Shown here in pieces: positions 1 through 8,707 of a stretch of DNA of 59,156 bases; the first letter of the stretch is position 1, and each line of letters begins with the position of its first letter. The position numbers were made by a program, and so were the translations under genes. The notes beneath the pieces were generated by a model. It was not told the origin of the DNA and did not search any database. It was given only the letters and a program-made list of their open reading frames with translations. This stretch comes from a virus, in IMG/VR virus record IMGVR_UViG_3300007539_000020, positions 1-59,156 of that record; one strand, written 5' to 3'.

Positions 1-875
1 CTTACTATATGGCAGAATCTGATGCAAGTAATTTTAGATTACCTGCTGATCAATCAAGATCATATGTTGCTGGAAATATACAAGCACCTTTTATATATGA
101 ACAAGTAGATATCCTTGTGTATTTTAGAACTGGATTTGACTATAGACAAGGGCAAATGGTAATAGACTCTTTACAACAGTTTACAGGTTTATATAATATT
201 GTTACTGTTAGAAATAGTTTTTCAAAAGGTAGATTTACACAAACACTAGAATTAGTTAGACGTCCAGGACAAGACGAACAAACACTTAACTCTATTGCAA
301 GTTTGTTTGATAAAAATCTTTCTCAAGATTTAGCCACACAATTGATTAATCAATCTATTATAAATGTAGTAGATGATTTTAATAAAATACTTGAAAGACT
401 ACCACAAGAATATTTAAAAGTTACAGGATTAGAAAGAATAGATATACAAAAAGTTGTATCTGCAAGTATAGATAATTTGTTCCAAAGAACAATGGGAGAG
501 TATGGCGACTTTGTTGGCTTTTTTAGAGACGTTACAACAAATGCACTTGCACCAGCAATAAACGTTCTAGGAGGAAATGTCAGCAACTTAGGAAACTTCC
601 AATTACCGAACGAAGTTGGAGCTGATGCATTAAATCAACTTCGACAGCGAGTATTAGAAAGAGGAGCAGTAGATTCATCAGAAGTTGCTCAAGAAATTTT
701 TAGGGCAAAAATGGAAGCATTAGACGGAGCAATACAAACAGCAATAGGAGGAGCATTAGATGATGCAGCAAAACGTGTTGCACCTGTGCTCAATGACATT
801 GTAACAGCAGGAAAAAATGCAGCACCTGAAGTGTTTAATGTTGCAAGAAAAATGACAAGAGGATTTTTCACATAA
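1..875 (+). CDS. Baseplate/tail structural protein, 5' end cut off by window
   Basis: The reading frame is open from the first bases of the window (two Tyr codons precede the first ATG at 9), so the true start probably lies to the left. At least 288 residues are visible. Residues about 28-85 (an FIYEQVDILVYF stretch, then TVRNSFSKGRFTQTLELVRR) look like the end of a phage hub or late-control-D type tail domain, in which a final strand pair is followed by 'G.F.Q.L.L.R'. The rest is helical, with Ala-rich segments towards the C-terminus. It lies directly before the gp5-like hub gene, sharing one base (TAA/ATG). The position suggests a gp27-like or other central baseplate component, but that assignment is by context and a short motif only. 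Confidence 0.5.
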   Translation, partial: YYMAESDASNFRLPADQSRSYVAGNIQAPFIYEQVDILVYFRTGFDYRQGQMVIDSLQQFTGLYNIVTVRNSFSKGRFTQTLELVRRPGQDEQTLNSIASLFDKNLSQDLATQLINQSIINVVDDFNKILERLPQEYLKVTGLERIDIQKVVSASIDNLFQRTMGEYGDFVGFFRDVTTNALAPAINVLGGNVSNLGNFQLPNEVGADALNQLRQRVLERGAVDSSEVAQEIFRAKMEALDGAIQTAIGGALDDAAKRVAPVLNDIVTAGKNAAPEVFNVARKMTRGFFT

Positions 876-3367
876 TGATAGCACCTAAACCTATAAGAAC
901 AGAACTTGGTAGAACTAGTAGAGAAGCAGCGCAACCGAATACTCCTGGTACATATCTTGCTAAAGTTGTAAGTCATTTAGATCAAAGATTTATGGGCGCT
1001 CTTAGAGTGCAACTTATTAAGACAAGATCTAGTGCTGACGACGATTCTGATCCTGGACAAATTGTTGATGCATTTTATGCAAGTCCGTTTTTTGGTACCA
1101 CACCACTTACAGGCGCAACAGGACCAAACGATTATACTCATACACAACAAAGTTATGGATTTTGGGCAGTACCGCCAGATCCTGGATCACGTGTTCTTGT
1201 AACATTTGTAGAAGGCAGACATGACTATTGTTTTTGGTTTGCATGTGTACCAGATGAATATATGAATTTCACTGTGCCTGCAGGCAATACTGCAACTGCT
1301 GTTACAGATCCTACAATGACTCCTGCTACATTACTTGGTAAAAAATTACCAGTAGGAGAGTACAACAAAAATAGAGTAGATCCACAAGGACAAAAACAGC
1401 CAACATACTATCCTAAACCTCCAAATGATAGGATAACAGATCAGTTATTTAAAGCAGGTTTATTAGATGATGATACAAGAGGACTAACAACAAGCGGTGC
1501 AAGACGTGAAGCACCTAGTAATGTATATGGAATGAATACACCGGGCCCACTTTATAAAGGTCCTGGCGCTCCAAGAGTTGATAAAGGTGTAGCAGGCGCC
1601 ACAGCATCTATGTTCTCAAGTAGAATAGGTGGCCATAGTATTGTTATGGACGACGGTGATGAAAAAATACTACGTAGAGGTCCTGCACGTGAAACACCAT
1701 CTGAATATGTTCCTTTAGAACAAAATGAAGGCGGTGGTAATTATGAAATACCTGCAAATGAACTGTTTAGAATTCGTACCCGCACAGGGCATCAGATCCT
1801 ATTGCACAACAGTGAAGATCTAATTTACATAGGAAACGCAGGAGGCACTGCATGGATTGAACTTACAGCAAATGGAAAAATTGACATTTATTCTCATGAT
1901 AGTGTAAGTATACACTCTGAAAATGATTTAAATTTTGTTGCTGATAGAGACATTAATTTAACTGCTTATGAAGATATGAATATCATAGTCGGTAAAGAAT
2001 TAAGAATGGATGCAGGTGATCAAGTAGGATTAACAAGTGGAGCAAAAATTGCAGCAAATGCTGAAGAAGGAATTAGTTTATCTGCTGGCACGTTTTTAGC
2101 AGGATATGCTCCTGACAATGTAAGTTTTATTTCTCAAAACACAGCGGACTTTTTAGCAGAATCTACAGTCAATATTGGATCAGCGGGTGGCGAAGTTGCA
2201 ATTGAAGGATGTCAGTACGTTAAAATTGCAACTGATGGAGATTTTCATACAAAAGCATTAGGAACTATTTTTATGCAAAGTGACGAAGCGGGTATTAATA
2301 TGCTTGCTAAATTAAGTGCAAAAATAACTGCCGAAAATACTGTAGAAATTAAAAGCACAGACGCGGCAATGAAATTATATTCAAAAAGTATAATGAGTTT
2401 AAAAGCAGACGGTGCAAACATACAAGCAACAGGATCTAAAATACATCTTAACACAGCAGGAAGTCCAGCAAGTGTTGCAAGCGATGCTCAACCAGCAACA
2501 CTTCCTTCAGTACCTGATCCTGCGCTGCCTGAAAGTCCTGCAAGAGCAAAACAAGCCGCAAGACAACCAATGCACGAACCTTGGTATCAGCATGAAAATC
2601 TAAACCCAATGGAATATACTCCAGAAAAAACAAGAGCAGGGGAACAGCAAATCGATACATTTGTTGATGCTATACCTGATACTTATTTGCCTCCACAAAA
2701 TCAGCCATCAGTTGGCAGAACACAAAGTCAGCAGCGTCCACAACAAGATTTTGCAGGACCTCCTGGCGCATATACAGATCCAAATGCTAATGTACCTAGA
2801 GCACAAGGCGGAACACCAGCAGAACCTTTAACTGCTGCACCTGGGCGTATTCCTGGATTCACAGAACAAGAAACATTAATTTATCTAAATGCTCTAGGTC
2901 AAAGAGAAAGTGGAAATTCATATGACGTTGTAAACAGTATATGTTTTGCAGGAAAATACCAATTTGGACACGCTGCACTTGAAGACATGGGATATATTAG
3001 ATCGGGAACATTTGCAAGAGGGTTAAGAAACTGCACTGTTATGCGTGATTCTTCATTCTGGACAGGTCGAGATGGCATTTCAAGTTTACAAGATTGGCTA
3101 GGCAGTCCAGATGTTCAAGAAGCAACAATAATTAGATACACTACACAAAATTTAAATACACTACGCAGAATTGGCGCTTTGAGAGAAGGTGATAGTGTAA
3201 GTGTTATTTCAGGATTGCTAATGGCAGCACATCTTAAAGGTCCAGGAGATGTAAGAGATTGGCGAAACGGTAATTCAGTAAATCCTGATGCATACGGAAC
3301 TACAGTGCAAGCTTATTATAATTTAGGAAGGTCAACAATTTCAAATGAAACAGTATGGAGTGCATAA
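875..3367 (+). CDS. gp5-like baseplate hub / cell-puncturing protein with C-terminal muramidase-like domain
   Basis: This 830-aa protein fits the T4 gp5 plan with the parts rearranged. Residues about 25-135 form an OB-fold-like module (GTYLAKVVSHLDQRFMGALRV, then GFWAVPPDPGSRVLVTFVEG) as in gp5 and VgrG. Residues about 300-530 are a run of short beta repeats (IDIYSHDSVSIHSENDLNFV and similar), expected to form the trimeric beta-helical needle. A Pro/Gln-rich linker covers about 530-650. The C-terminal domain, about 655-830, has ALGQRESGNSYD followed by GKYQFG, the Glu-Ser-Gly plus YQF arrangement of lysozyme-like/transglycosylase folds, with Glu678 as the likely acid. In T4 gp5 the lysozyme is internal; here it follows the needle. 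AGAGGA at 858-863 is the ribosome site. The role is piercing and local digestion of the cell wall on injection. Confidence 0.8.
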   Translation: MIAPKPIRTELGRTSREAAQPNTPGTYLAKVVSHLDQRFMGALRVQLIKTRSSADDDSDPGQIVDAFYASPFFGTTPLTGATGPNDYTHTQQSYGFWAVPPDPGSRVLVTFVEGRHDYCFWFACVPDEYMNFTVPAGNTATAVTDPTMTPATLLGKKLPVGEYNKNRVDPQGQKQPTYYPKPPNDRITDQLFKAGLLDDDTRGLTTSGARREAPSNVYGMNTPGPLYKGPGAPRVDKGVAGATASMFSSRIGGHSIVMDDGDEKILRRGPARETPSEYVPLEQNEGGGNYEIPANELFRIRTRTGHQILLHNSEDLIYIGNAGGTAWIELTANGKIDIYSHDSVSIHSENDLNFVADRDINLTAYEDMNIIVGKELRMDAGDQVGLTSGAKIAANAEEGISLSAGTFLAGYAPDNVSFISQNTADFLAESTVNIGSAGGEVAIEGCQYVKIATDGDFHTKALGTIFMQSDEAGINMLAKLSAKITAENTVEIKSTDAAMKLYSKSIMSLKADGANIQATGSKIHLNTAGSPASVASDAQPATLPSVPDPALPESPARAKQAARQPMHEPWYQHENLNPMEYTPEKTRAGEQQIDTFVDAIPDTYLPPQNQPSVGRTQSQQRPQQDFAGPPGAYTDPNANVPRAQGGTPAEPLTAAPGRIPGFTEQETLIYLNALGQRESGNSYDVVNSICFAGKYQFGHAALEDMGYIRSGTFARGLRNCTVMRDSSFWTGRDGISSLQDWLGSPDVQEATIIRYTTQNLNTLRRIGALREGDSVSVISGLLMAAHLKGPGDVRDWRNGNSVNPDAYGTTVQAYYNLGRSTISNETVWSA

Positions 3368-3370
3368 AAA

Positions 3371-4186
3371 ATGTGTCAAGTTATAATACCAGCAAATGCA
3401 GTTGTGCCTCCGAGACAGTCTCCAACTGATCAAATAGCACAACAAGATAGTCAAGGTACACAAGCATTACAATGGCCACCAGGAACAATCGGCGATTTAC
3501 GAGATGGAGATCCTGTTACAGGAGTAGATGGCGGACAAGGTGGAACAGGTGGCAGTCCTCATTTTTTCAGTTATAATAATCCTAACCAAGGCGGAGTAAC
3601 AAGCATTACTAATATTCCTCCGGCAGATACTCAATACGGTGCGCTTGCAAATACACTTGTTGCTTTTAGAAGATTAGACTGGACTGAAAAAGGATCTCCG
3701 CCAAATCCTAATATCTATGCTTGTTATGTAACTGCTGGTAGATCAGGATATACAAGAGATTCAGGTGCAATCGATTATGCATGGTGTGCAGCATTTGTAA
3801 GTCATGTACTGGCAACAGCAGGACTTGAAAGTTTTAACACTATGGGCAGTCAAGAATATAAGCGGTACGGACGGGCAATTGATTGGAGAGATTTGTCTAA
3901 GATTAGAAAGTATGATATTGCTGTTTTAAAATCTAGAACACGTAGAGGAGGTCATGTAGGGTTTGTTTGGGCTGTAGAACCAGGAAGTTTTAAAATACAA
4001 ATTGCCGGAGGCAACCAAGGCGACAATTATAAAGTTTCTAACTACTGGATTAACAATCCTAGTGCAGATTTATATCTTACTGATATTCGTAGGAATTGGG
4101 ACATACCTCTCGAATATGATATTGCATATCCAACAGGAGATACAGCAGTTGACACTGGCGGAATAACACAAGGGAGTGTGATATGA
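3371..4186 (+). CDS. Tail-associated cysteine peptidase/amidase (NlpC/P60-CHAP-like, TIGR02594-type)
   Basis: This is a 271-aa protein. Its first 85 residues are Pro/Gly/Gln-rich and low in complexity. The domain at about 90-245 carries DYAWCAAFVSHVLATAGL (Cys139), GGHVGFV (His195) and IAGGNQGDNYKVS (Asn215). That spacing and wording match the small TIGR02594 group of peptidoglycan-cleaving Cys/His/Asn proteins, close to CHAP and NlpC/P60. All three catalytic positions are present. The gene sits between the gp5-like hub and gp25 in the baseplate block and overlaps the next gene (ATGA). It is therefore more likely a virion-associated wall hydrolase than the late lysis endolysin, although a lysis role cannot be excluded. 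No signal peptide is visible. Confidence 0.75.
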   Translation: MCQVIIPANAVVPPRQSPTDQIAQQDSQGTQALQWPPGTIGDLRDGDPVTGVDGGQGGTGGSPHFFSYNNPNQGGVTSITNIPPADTQYGALANTLVAFRRLDWTEKGSPPNPNIYACYVTAGRSGYTRDSGAIDYAWCAAFVSHVLATAGLESFNTMGSQEYKRYGRAIDWRDLSKIRKYDIAVLKSRTRRGGHVGFVWAVEPGSFKIQIAGGNQGDNYKVSNYWINNPSADLYLTDIRRNWDIPLEYDIAYPTGDTAVDTGGITQGSVI

Positions 4187-4728
4187 GTTCAATTGATAAT
4201 GTTTTAGCAACTTATCCTATGTCTAGCAGAGAAATCAACAGACTTATTGATAAAATTGATATGAGCACTGATATAGCAGATGACGGTTATCCTGTAGGAT
4301 TGACTGATTTAGAAAAACAGCAATATGATAATATAATTGGACCTTTACAATTTTATGCTGCACAAATCGCAAGACAAGCAGAATCTGTATTTGCTGAACA
4401 AGTCGAAGATTGGGATACTAGAGTTGATACTCGGGTAAACGGAAGAGAGTTTATACGCAATGGACTGATGTTAAATTCTACTCCCGAAGAAGTACAAAAA
4501 CTTATATCTCAAGCATTGAGTGCTGATTTTGATAGATTATATTTAGAGGCAAATTTAACTCAAAGACTAACATCTATTTTTGGTTGGAATGGAACTTCGC
4601 CAGAAAATCAACAGTATAGAGATGCAGGCATTGGGCTTGACTGGGCTCTTGAAATGTATGACAAATACGGAGCAAGATCTGATGAAGATTTTAGACGTCT
4701 TGCTGTTAGACAAATAGTTAGATACTAA
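4183..4728 (+). CDS. Unknown baseplate-region protein
   Basis: A 181-aa acidic, mainly helical protein with no motif I recognise. It has repeated Arg/Asp/Glu-rich helices (for example LEKQQYDNIIGPLQFYAAQI at about residues 44-63) and Asp/Arg-rich stretches around 85-105. The start ATG overlaps the stop of the peptidase gene (ATGA), with GGGAG about 8 bases before it. Because it lies inside the hub-gp25-gp6 block, a minor structural or assembly role in the tail tip is likely, but nothing in the sequence states which. Confidence 0.55.
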   Translation: MSSIDNVLATYPMSSREINRLIDKIDMSTDIADDGYPVGLTDLEKQQYDNIIGPLQFYAAQIARQAESVFAEQVEDWDTRVDTRVNGREFIRNGLMLNSTPEEVQKLISQALSADFDRLYLEANLTQRLTSIFGWNGTSPENQQYRDAGIGLDWALEMYDKYGARSDEDFRRLAVRQIVRY

Positions 4729-4733
4729 ATATT
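4725..4733 (+). promoter_or_regulatory. Weak TAAATA motif before gp25
   Basis: CTAAATATT resembles the late-promoter-like motif seen in wider gaps of this window. It ends only three bases before the gp25 start codon, so a transcript begun here would be almost leaderless. It also overlaps the stop codon of the previous gene. Listed as a weak candidate only. Confidence 0.2.
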
Positions 4734-4736
4734 ATT

Positions 4737-5183
4737 ATGAGTACACTAGAAAAAAATCTGTATAAAAATTTAAAGGTAAGACAAAAATCTTATCAAGTGT
4801 CTAATCCTGTAAGAAGTAAATCTTATAGAGGAGTTAGCACTACAGATCCTAACACAAAAAATTTCAAGTACACAGATATTGAACTAATAAAAAGAGATAT
4901 TTTAAATCACTTTCATATTAGAGTAGGTGAAAAATTAGAAAATCCTAATTTTGGAACAATTATATGGGATTTATTATACGAGCCGTTTACTCCAGATGTA
5001 GAGCAAGCAATTATTGCAAATGTAACAGAAATTGCAAATTCAGATCCTAGAGTTACATTAACAGATGTACAAGTAGATTCTTTTGAATCGGGCATACAAA
5101 TACAGTTAACTTTACTATTTTTAGAGTACAATATATCCGAAGTTTTACAATACGAATTTGACCTAAATAACGAAATCTTTTAA
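4737..5183 (+). CDS. 25: Baseplate wedge subunit gp25
   Basis: This 148-aa protein belongs to the gp25/GPW family, the lysozyme-fold sheath initiator conserved from T4 to type VI secretion (TssE). After a basic N-terminal tail of about 45 residues the usual core follows: DIELIKRDILNHFHIRVGEK, then NPNFGTIIWDLLYEPFTPD, then ANSDPRVTLTDVQV, where the family's E/D-P-R signature appears as DPR. The C-terminus (YEFDLNNEIF) also fits. It docks on gp6 in the wedge and nucleates sheath polymerisation. The order gp25 then gp6 is usual in marine T4-like phages. No clear Shine-Dalgarno lies before the ATG; the eight bases between the genes are AT-rich. Confidence 0.85.
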   Translation: MSTLEKNLYKNLKVRQKSYQVSNPVRSKSYRGVSTTDPNTKNFKYTDIELIKRDILNHFHIRVGEKLENPNFGTIIWDLLYEPFTPDVEQAIIANVTEIANSDPRVTLTDVQVDSFESGIQIQLTLLFLEYNISEVLQYEFDLNNEIF

Positions 5184-5204
5184 AGTACGTGTATTATAAT
5201 CCTA

Positions 5205-5213
5205 GATAAATAT
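5205..5213 (+). promoter_or_regulatory. Putative T4-type late promoter before gp6
   Basis: GATAAATAT lies in the 56-base gap before gp6, 27 bases from the ATG at 5240, with AAGGAA (5228-5233) between them as ribosome site. T4 late promoters consist of little more than a TATAAATA -10 box read by the gp55 sigma factor. The same core recurs in five later gaps. Confidence 0.4.
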
Positions 5214-5239
5214 TATAAATTAATGTTAAGGAAGTGCCC

Positions 5240-8200
5240 ATGTCTTCTATAGATAGACAAAATAGATTATTGCTTGCTGAGGATTGGACAAAAATCTATC
5301 AGAGTTTCAATAATGCAGAATTTAAGTCATATGACTTTGATACATTACGTAGAACAATGATTAGTTATCTACGTAAAAATTATCCAGAAGATTTTAACGA
5401 TTATATTGAAAGTTCAGAATATCTTGCAATAATTGATATGATTGCGTTTCTTGGGCAAAACCTTTCATATAGAACAGACTTAAATGCAAGAGAAAACTAT
5501 TTAGAACTTGCAGAACGTAGAGAAAGTGTTTTACGTTTAGCAAGACTATTAAGTTATAATGTAACACGTAACCAAGCAGCAAACGGCTTTCTTAAAATTA
5601 CAGCAGTTCAAACATCTGAAAATGTAATTGACAGTAATGGAAATAGTCTTTCAGGTAGAAGTATTTTATGGAATGATAATGTTAATAATGATTGGTTTGA
5701 ACATTTTGTTAAAATTCTAAATGCAGCAAACAATGTGTCTAACCAATTCGGACGTCCTGTAAACAATCAAGTTATTGACGGTATTCCAACAGAGCAGTAT
5801 ACATTTGAAACTAACAATGGCGGTATTCCGATTTATGCTTTCAACCGTGACGTAAATGGCGAAAGTTTAGACTTTGAAGTTGTAAGCACAATAATTGACA
5901 ATGGCGAATTAAAAGAAGCAACACCTAAACCTGCAGATCCACTAAGTTACATTTACAGAGACAACGGTAGGGGACCTGGTGCATCTAGCACAGGTTTCTT
6001 TATGCACTTTAAACAGGGTAGATTACAAAGAGGCGATTTTAGCGTAGATTTTCCTGTGCCTAACCAAAAAATTGATATTGATACAACAAACATTAACAAT
6101 ACAGATGTTTGGCTTTTTGGCCTAGACAGTTCTTCAAGAGAAACTACAGAATGGACAAAAATTGATGCTGTTGAAGGTAACAATATTGTTTACAATAGTA
6201 TTGCAAAAAATATAAAAAATGTTTTTAGTGTTTTAACTAGAGCAGATGATAGAATTAGTTTAATTTTTAGTGATGGTGTTTTTGGTAATTTACCTACAGG
6301 AACATTTAGAACGTATTATAGGACAAGTAAAAACTCAGACGTTGTAATTTTACCTAATAATATTAAAGATGTACAAGTAACTATTCCTTACATTAGTTCT
6401 AGAGGTAGAACAGAAACACTCGTCCTAACACTATCACTACAAGAAACAATTTCTAACAGTGCAAGTAGTGAAAGTACCGAAAGTATTAAGAATAATGCAT
6501 CTTCTACTTACTATACTCAAAATAGAATGGTAACAGGTGAAGATTACAATGTTGGTCCACTAGGCGTCAGCCAAGATATTATTAAGGTAAAATCTCTAAA
6601 CAGAATCGCAAGTGGTATTAGTAGAAATTATGATATTTTAGATGCTACAGGAAAATACAGTAGCACTAATCTTTTTGCTACTGATGGTATTTTGTATAAA
6701 GAGTATGTTGACGAAGTTACAAGTTTTGATTTTACAACAAGATCAGATATTTTACAAACAGTTTTAAACAAAATTACTCCATTGTTGCAAAGTAAAAATG
6801 TTAGAAACTTTTATTTAGAAAACTACAATAGACAAGATTATCGTGAATTAGGTTTAGTATGGCACAAAGAAACAATCGATACAAACAGAACTACAGGTAT
6901 GTTTGAAGATAGTAACTTAATTAGATATACAGTAGGATCATTCACTGAAGGACCGTTGCGTTTTATTGAACCTGGTGCAATGGTTAAATTTACTGCACCA
7001 TCAGGTTATCATTTTATGACTAATGATGATAACAAACTTATGCTAGGCGATGCAACACATAGGTATTCAACTTCATATATTTGGACAAAATGTGTAAGTG
7101 TTACTAATGGTGGAAACACTGTAGATGAAACTACAGGTTTAGGGGGTGTTATTTTTAACGATGCTATACCTGACGGTGCTGTTTTAGATAGTGCAATTCC
7201 AAAACTTAGCACACAATTGATTGTAGATGTTCAAGGTCAAATGGTAGACCAAATTTTCTCGTACAACACTTTTGGTTTGCGTTACGATAGAGAATCTAGA
7301 TCTTGGAAAGTTATTACTCAAGACAACCTAAATATTACAGGTAATTTTAGTTTAGGACAGGCAGGCGATGTAAGTAATTCACGTATTGACAGCAGTTGGT
7401 TGTTCTTATTTGAAACTGATGGTGAAACATATACTGTAACTTATAGAACTTTACGTTACATATTTGAAAGTGATACAGAATTAAGATTCTATTTTGATAA
7501 TAACAAAAAAATATTTGACAGCAAATCAGGTAAAATTATTAGAGATAGAGTTTCGGTGCTAAACATTAATAATGATGTTAATTCTAGCACAGGAACAGAA
7601 TCATACACATTAGATTATGATTGGGAAATTTCAAGTGTTTATAGAGACCAAGATGGTTATATAGATAGTACTAGAGTAGAAGTTGCATTTTTTGATAGCG
7701 ACGACGATGGAGTAATTGATAATCCAGAGTTGTTTACAGAAATTGTAGATCCTACAAATTATATTTTCTTAAAATCTAGACAGCAAAACAATACAACTGT
7801 GTACAATTACGTTTCAGCAGAAAGCGAAAATTTAAATGTTGTAGGTTTTAGCACAGATATCAATTTGCTAACACCTAATAATCCTAAGTATTATGTAAGT
7901 TCAACAGACGAATTTTATATTTTAGATTCAGTTAATAGAACATTATCACCTTCTTATAATTATAAAGCATTTATAGGTCGTGATAGTATAAGTTTTAGAT
8001 ATGTACATGCAAGTGATGAAAATAGTAGAATTGATCCTAGCAGCACAAATGTAATTGATGTTTATCTAATGACAAGAGCATACGATACAGCATTTAGACA
8101 ATACTTAAGAAATATTATTACAACAAAACCTTTACCATTAAGCAGTGATCAAATGGCAAGGTATTATGGCGGTGAAATTGAAAAAGTAAAATCTATAAGT

Positions 8201-8707
8201 GATGAAATAATTTATCATCCTGTAAAGTACAAAGTACTATTCGGAGATAAAGCAGATGTAGATTTGCAAGCAGCAATTAAAGTTGTAAAATCTAAAGAAC
8301 GTGTCATAAATGATAATGAATTGAAAGTTCGTATTGTTCAAGCAATTAATGAATTTTTTGCTTTAGATAACTGGGACTTTGGCGAAACATTTTATTGGAG
8401 TGAATTGAGTGCATATGTTATGAAGCAATTAGCACCCGATGTAAACAGTATTGTAATTGTTCCAAGACTTGCAAGTAGTTCATATGGAAGTTTACAAGAA
8501 ATCAAATGTGATTCAGATGAAATATTAATTAGTAGTGCAACTGTTTCTGATATTGAAATAATAGATGCATTAACTTCAGAAAGACTTAAAGCGTCTGGTA
8601 CAGTAGTAACTCGAAGCGAATTTGTAGGAAGCGGAATACAAAGTGCAGAAGAAACTACAACAGATAATTTTATAATTGGTTCTACAGATAATACCGGAGG
8701 CTATTAA
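5240..8707 (+). CDS. 6: Baseplate wedge subunit gp6
   Basis: This is 1155 aa from ATG 5240. A longer GTG start at 5234 is possible, but AAGGA at 5228-5232 is correctly spaced only for 5240. The N-terminus is strongly gp6-like (SFNNAEFKSYDFDTLRRTMI, then SSEYLAIIDMIAFLGQNLSY, RTDLNARENYLELAERRESV). These pieces belong to the gp6/J-like fold that forms the inner baseplate ring by head-to-tail dimers. Residues 150-960 are long beta-rich insertions, making the protein nearly twice the length of T4 gp6 (about 660 aa). The C-terminus (about 970-1110) returns to a compact alpha/beta domain (KYKVLFGDKADVDLQAAIKV). The stop codon shares one base with the next gene's ATG. Confidence 0.85.
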   Translation: MSSIDRQNRLLLAEDWTKIYQSFNNAEFKSYDFDTLRRTMISYLRKNYPEDFNDYIESSEYLAIIDMIAFLGQNLSYRTDLNARENYLELAERRESVLRLARLLSYNVTRNQAANGFLKITAVQTSENVIDSNGNSLSGRSILWNDNVNNDWFEHFVKILNAANNVSNQFGRPVNNQVIDGIPTEQYTFETNNGGIPIYAFNRDVNGESLDFEVVSTIIDNGELKEATPKPADPLSYIYRDNGRGPGASSTGFFMHFKQGRLQRGDFSVDFPVPNQKIDIDTTNINNTDVWLFGLDSSSRETTEWTKIDAVEGNNIVYNSIAKNIKNVFSVLTRADDRISLIFSDGVFGNLPTGTFRTYYRTSKNSDVVILPNNIKDVQVTIPYISSRGRTETLVLTLSLQETISNSASSESTESIKNNASSTYYTQNRMVTGEDYNVGPLGVSQDIIKVKSLNRIASGISRNYDILDATGKYSSTNLFATDGILYKEYVDEVTSFDFTTRSDILQTVLNKITPLLQSKNVRNFYLENYNRQDYRELGLVWHKETIDTNRTTGMFEDSNLIRYTVGSFTEGPLRFIEPGAMVKFTAPSGYHFMTNDDNKLMLGDATHRYSTSYIWTKCVSVTNGGNTVDETTGLGGVIFNDAIPDGAVLDSAIPKLSTQLIVDVQGQMVDQIFSYNTFGLRYDRESRSWKVITQDNLNITGNFSLGQAGDVSNSRIDSSWLFLFETDGETYTVTYRTLRYIFESDTELRFYFDNNKKIFDSKSGKIIRDRVSVLNINNDVNSSTGTESYTLDYDWEISSVYRDQDGYIDSTRVEVAFFDSDDDGVIDNPELFTEIVDPTNYIFLKSRQQNNTTVYNYVSAESENLNVVGFSTDINLLTPNNPKYYVSSTDEFYILDSVNRTLSPSYNYKAFIGRDSISFRYVHASDENSRIDPSSTNVIDVYLMTRAYDTAFRQYLRNIITTKPLPLSSDQMARYYGGEIEKVKSISDEIIYHPVKYKVLFGDKADVDLQAAIKVVKSKERVINDNELKVRIVQAINEFFALDNWDFGETFYWSELSAYVMKQLAPDVNSIVIVPRLASSSYGSLQEIKCDSDEILISSATVSDIEIIDALTSERLKASGTVVTRSEFVGSGIQSAEETTTDNFIIGSTDNTGGY

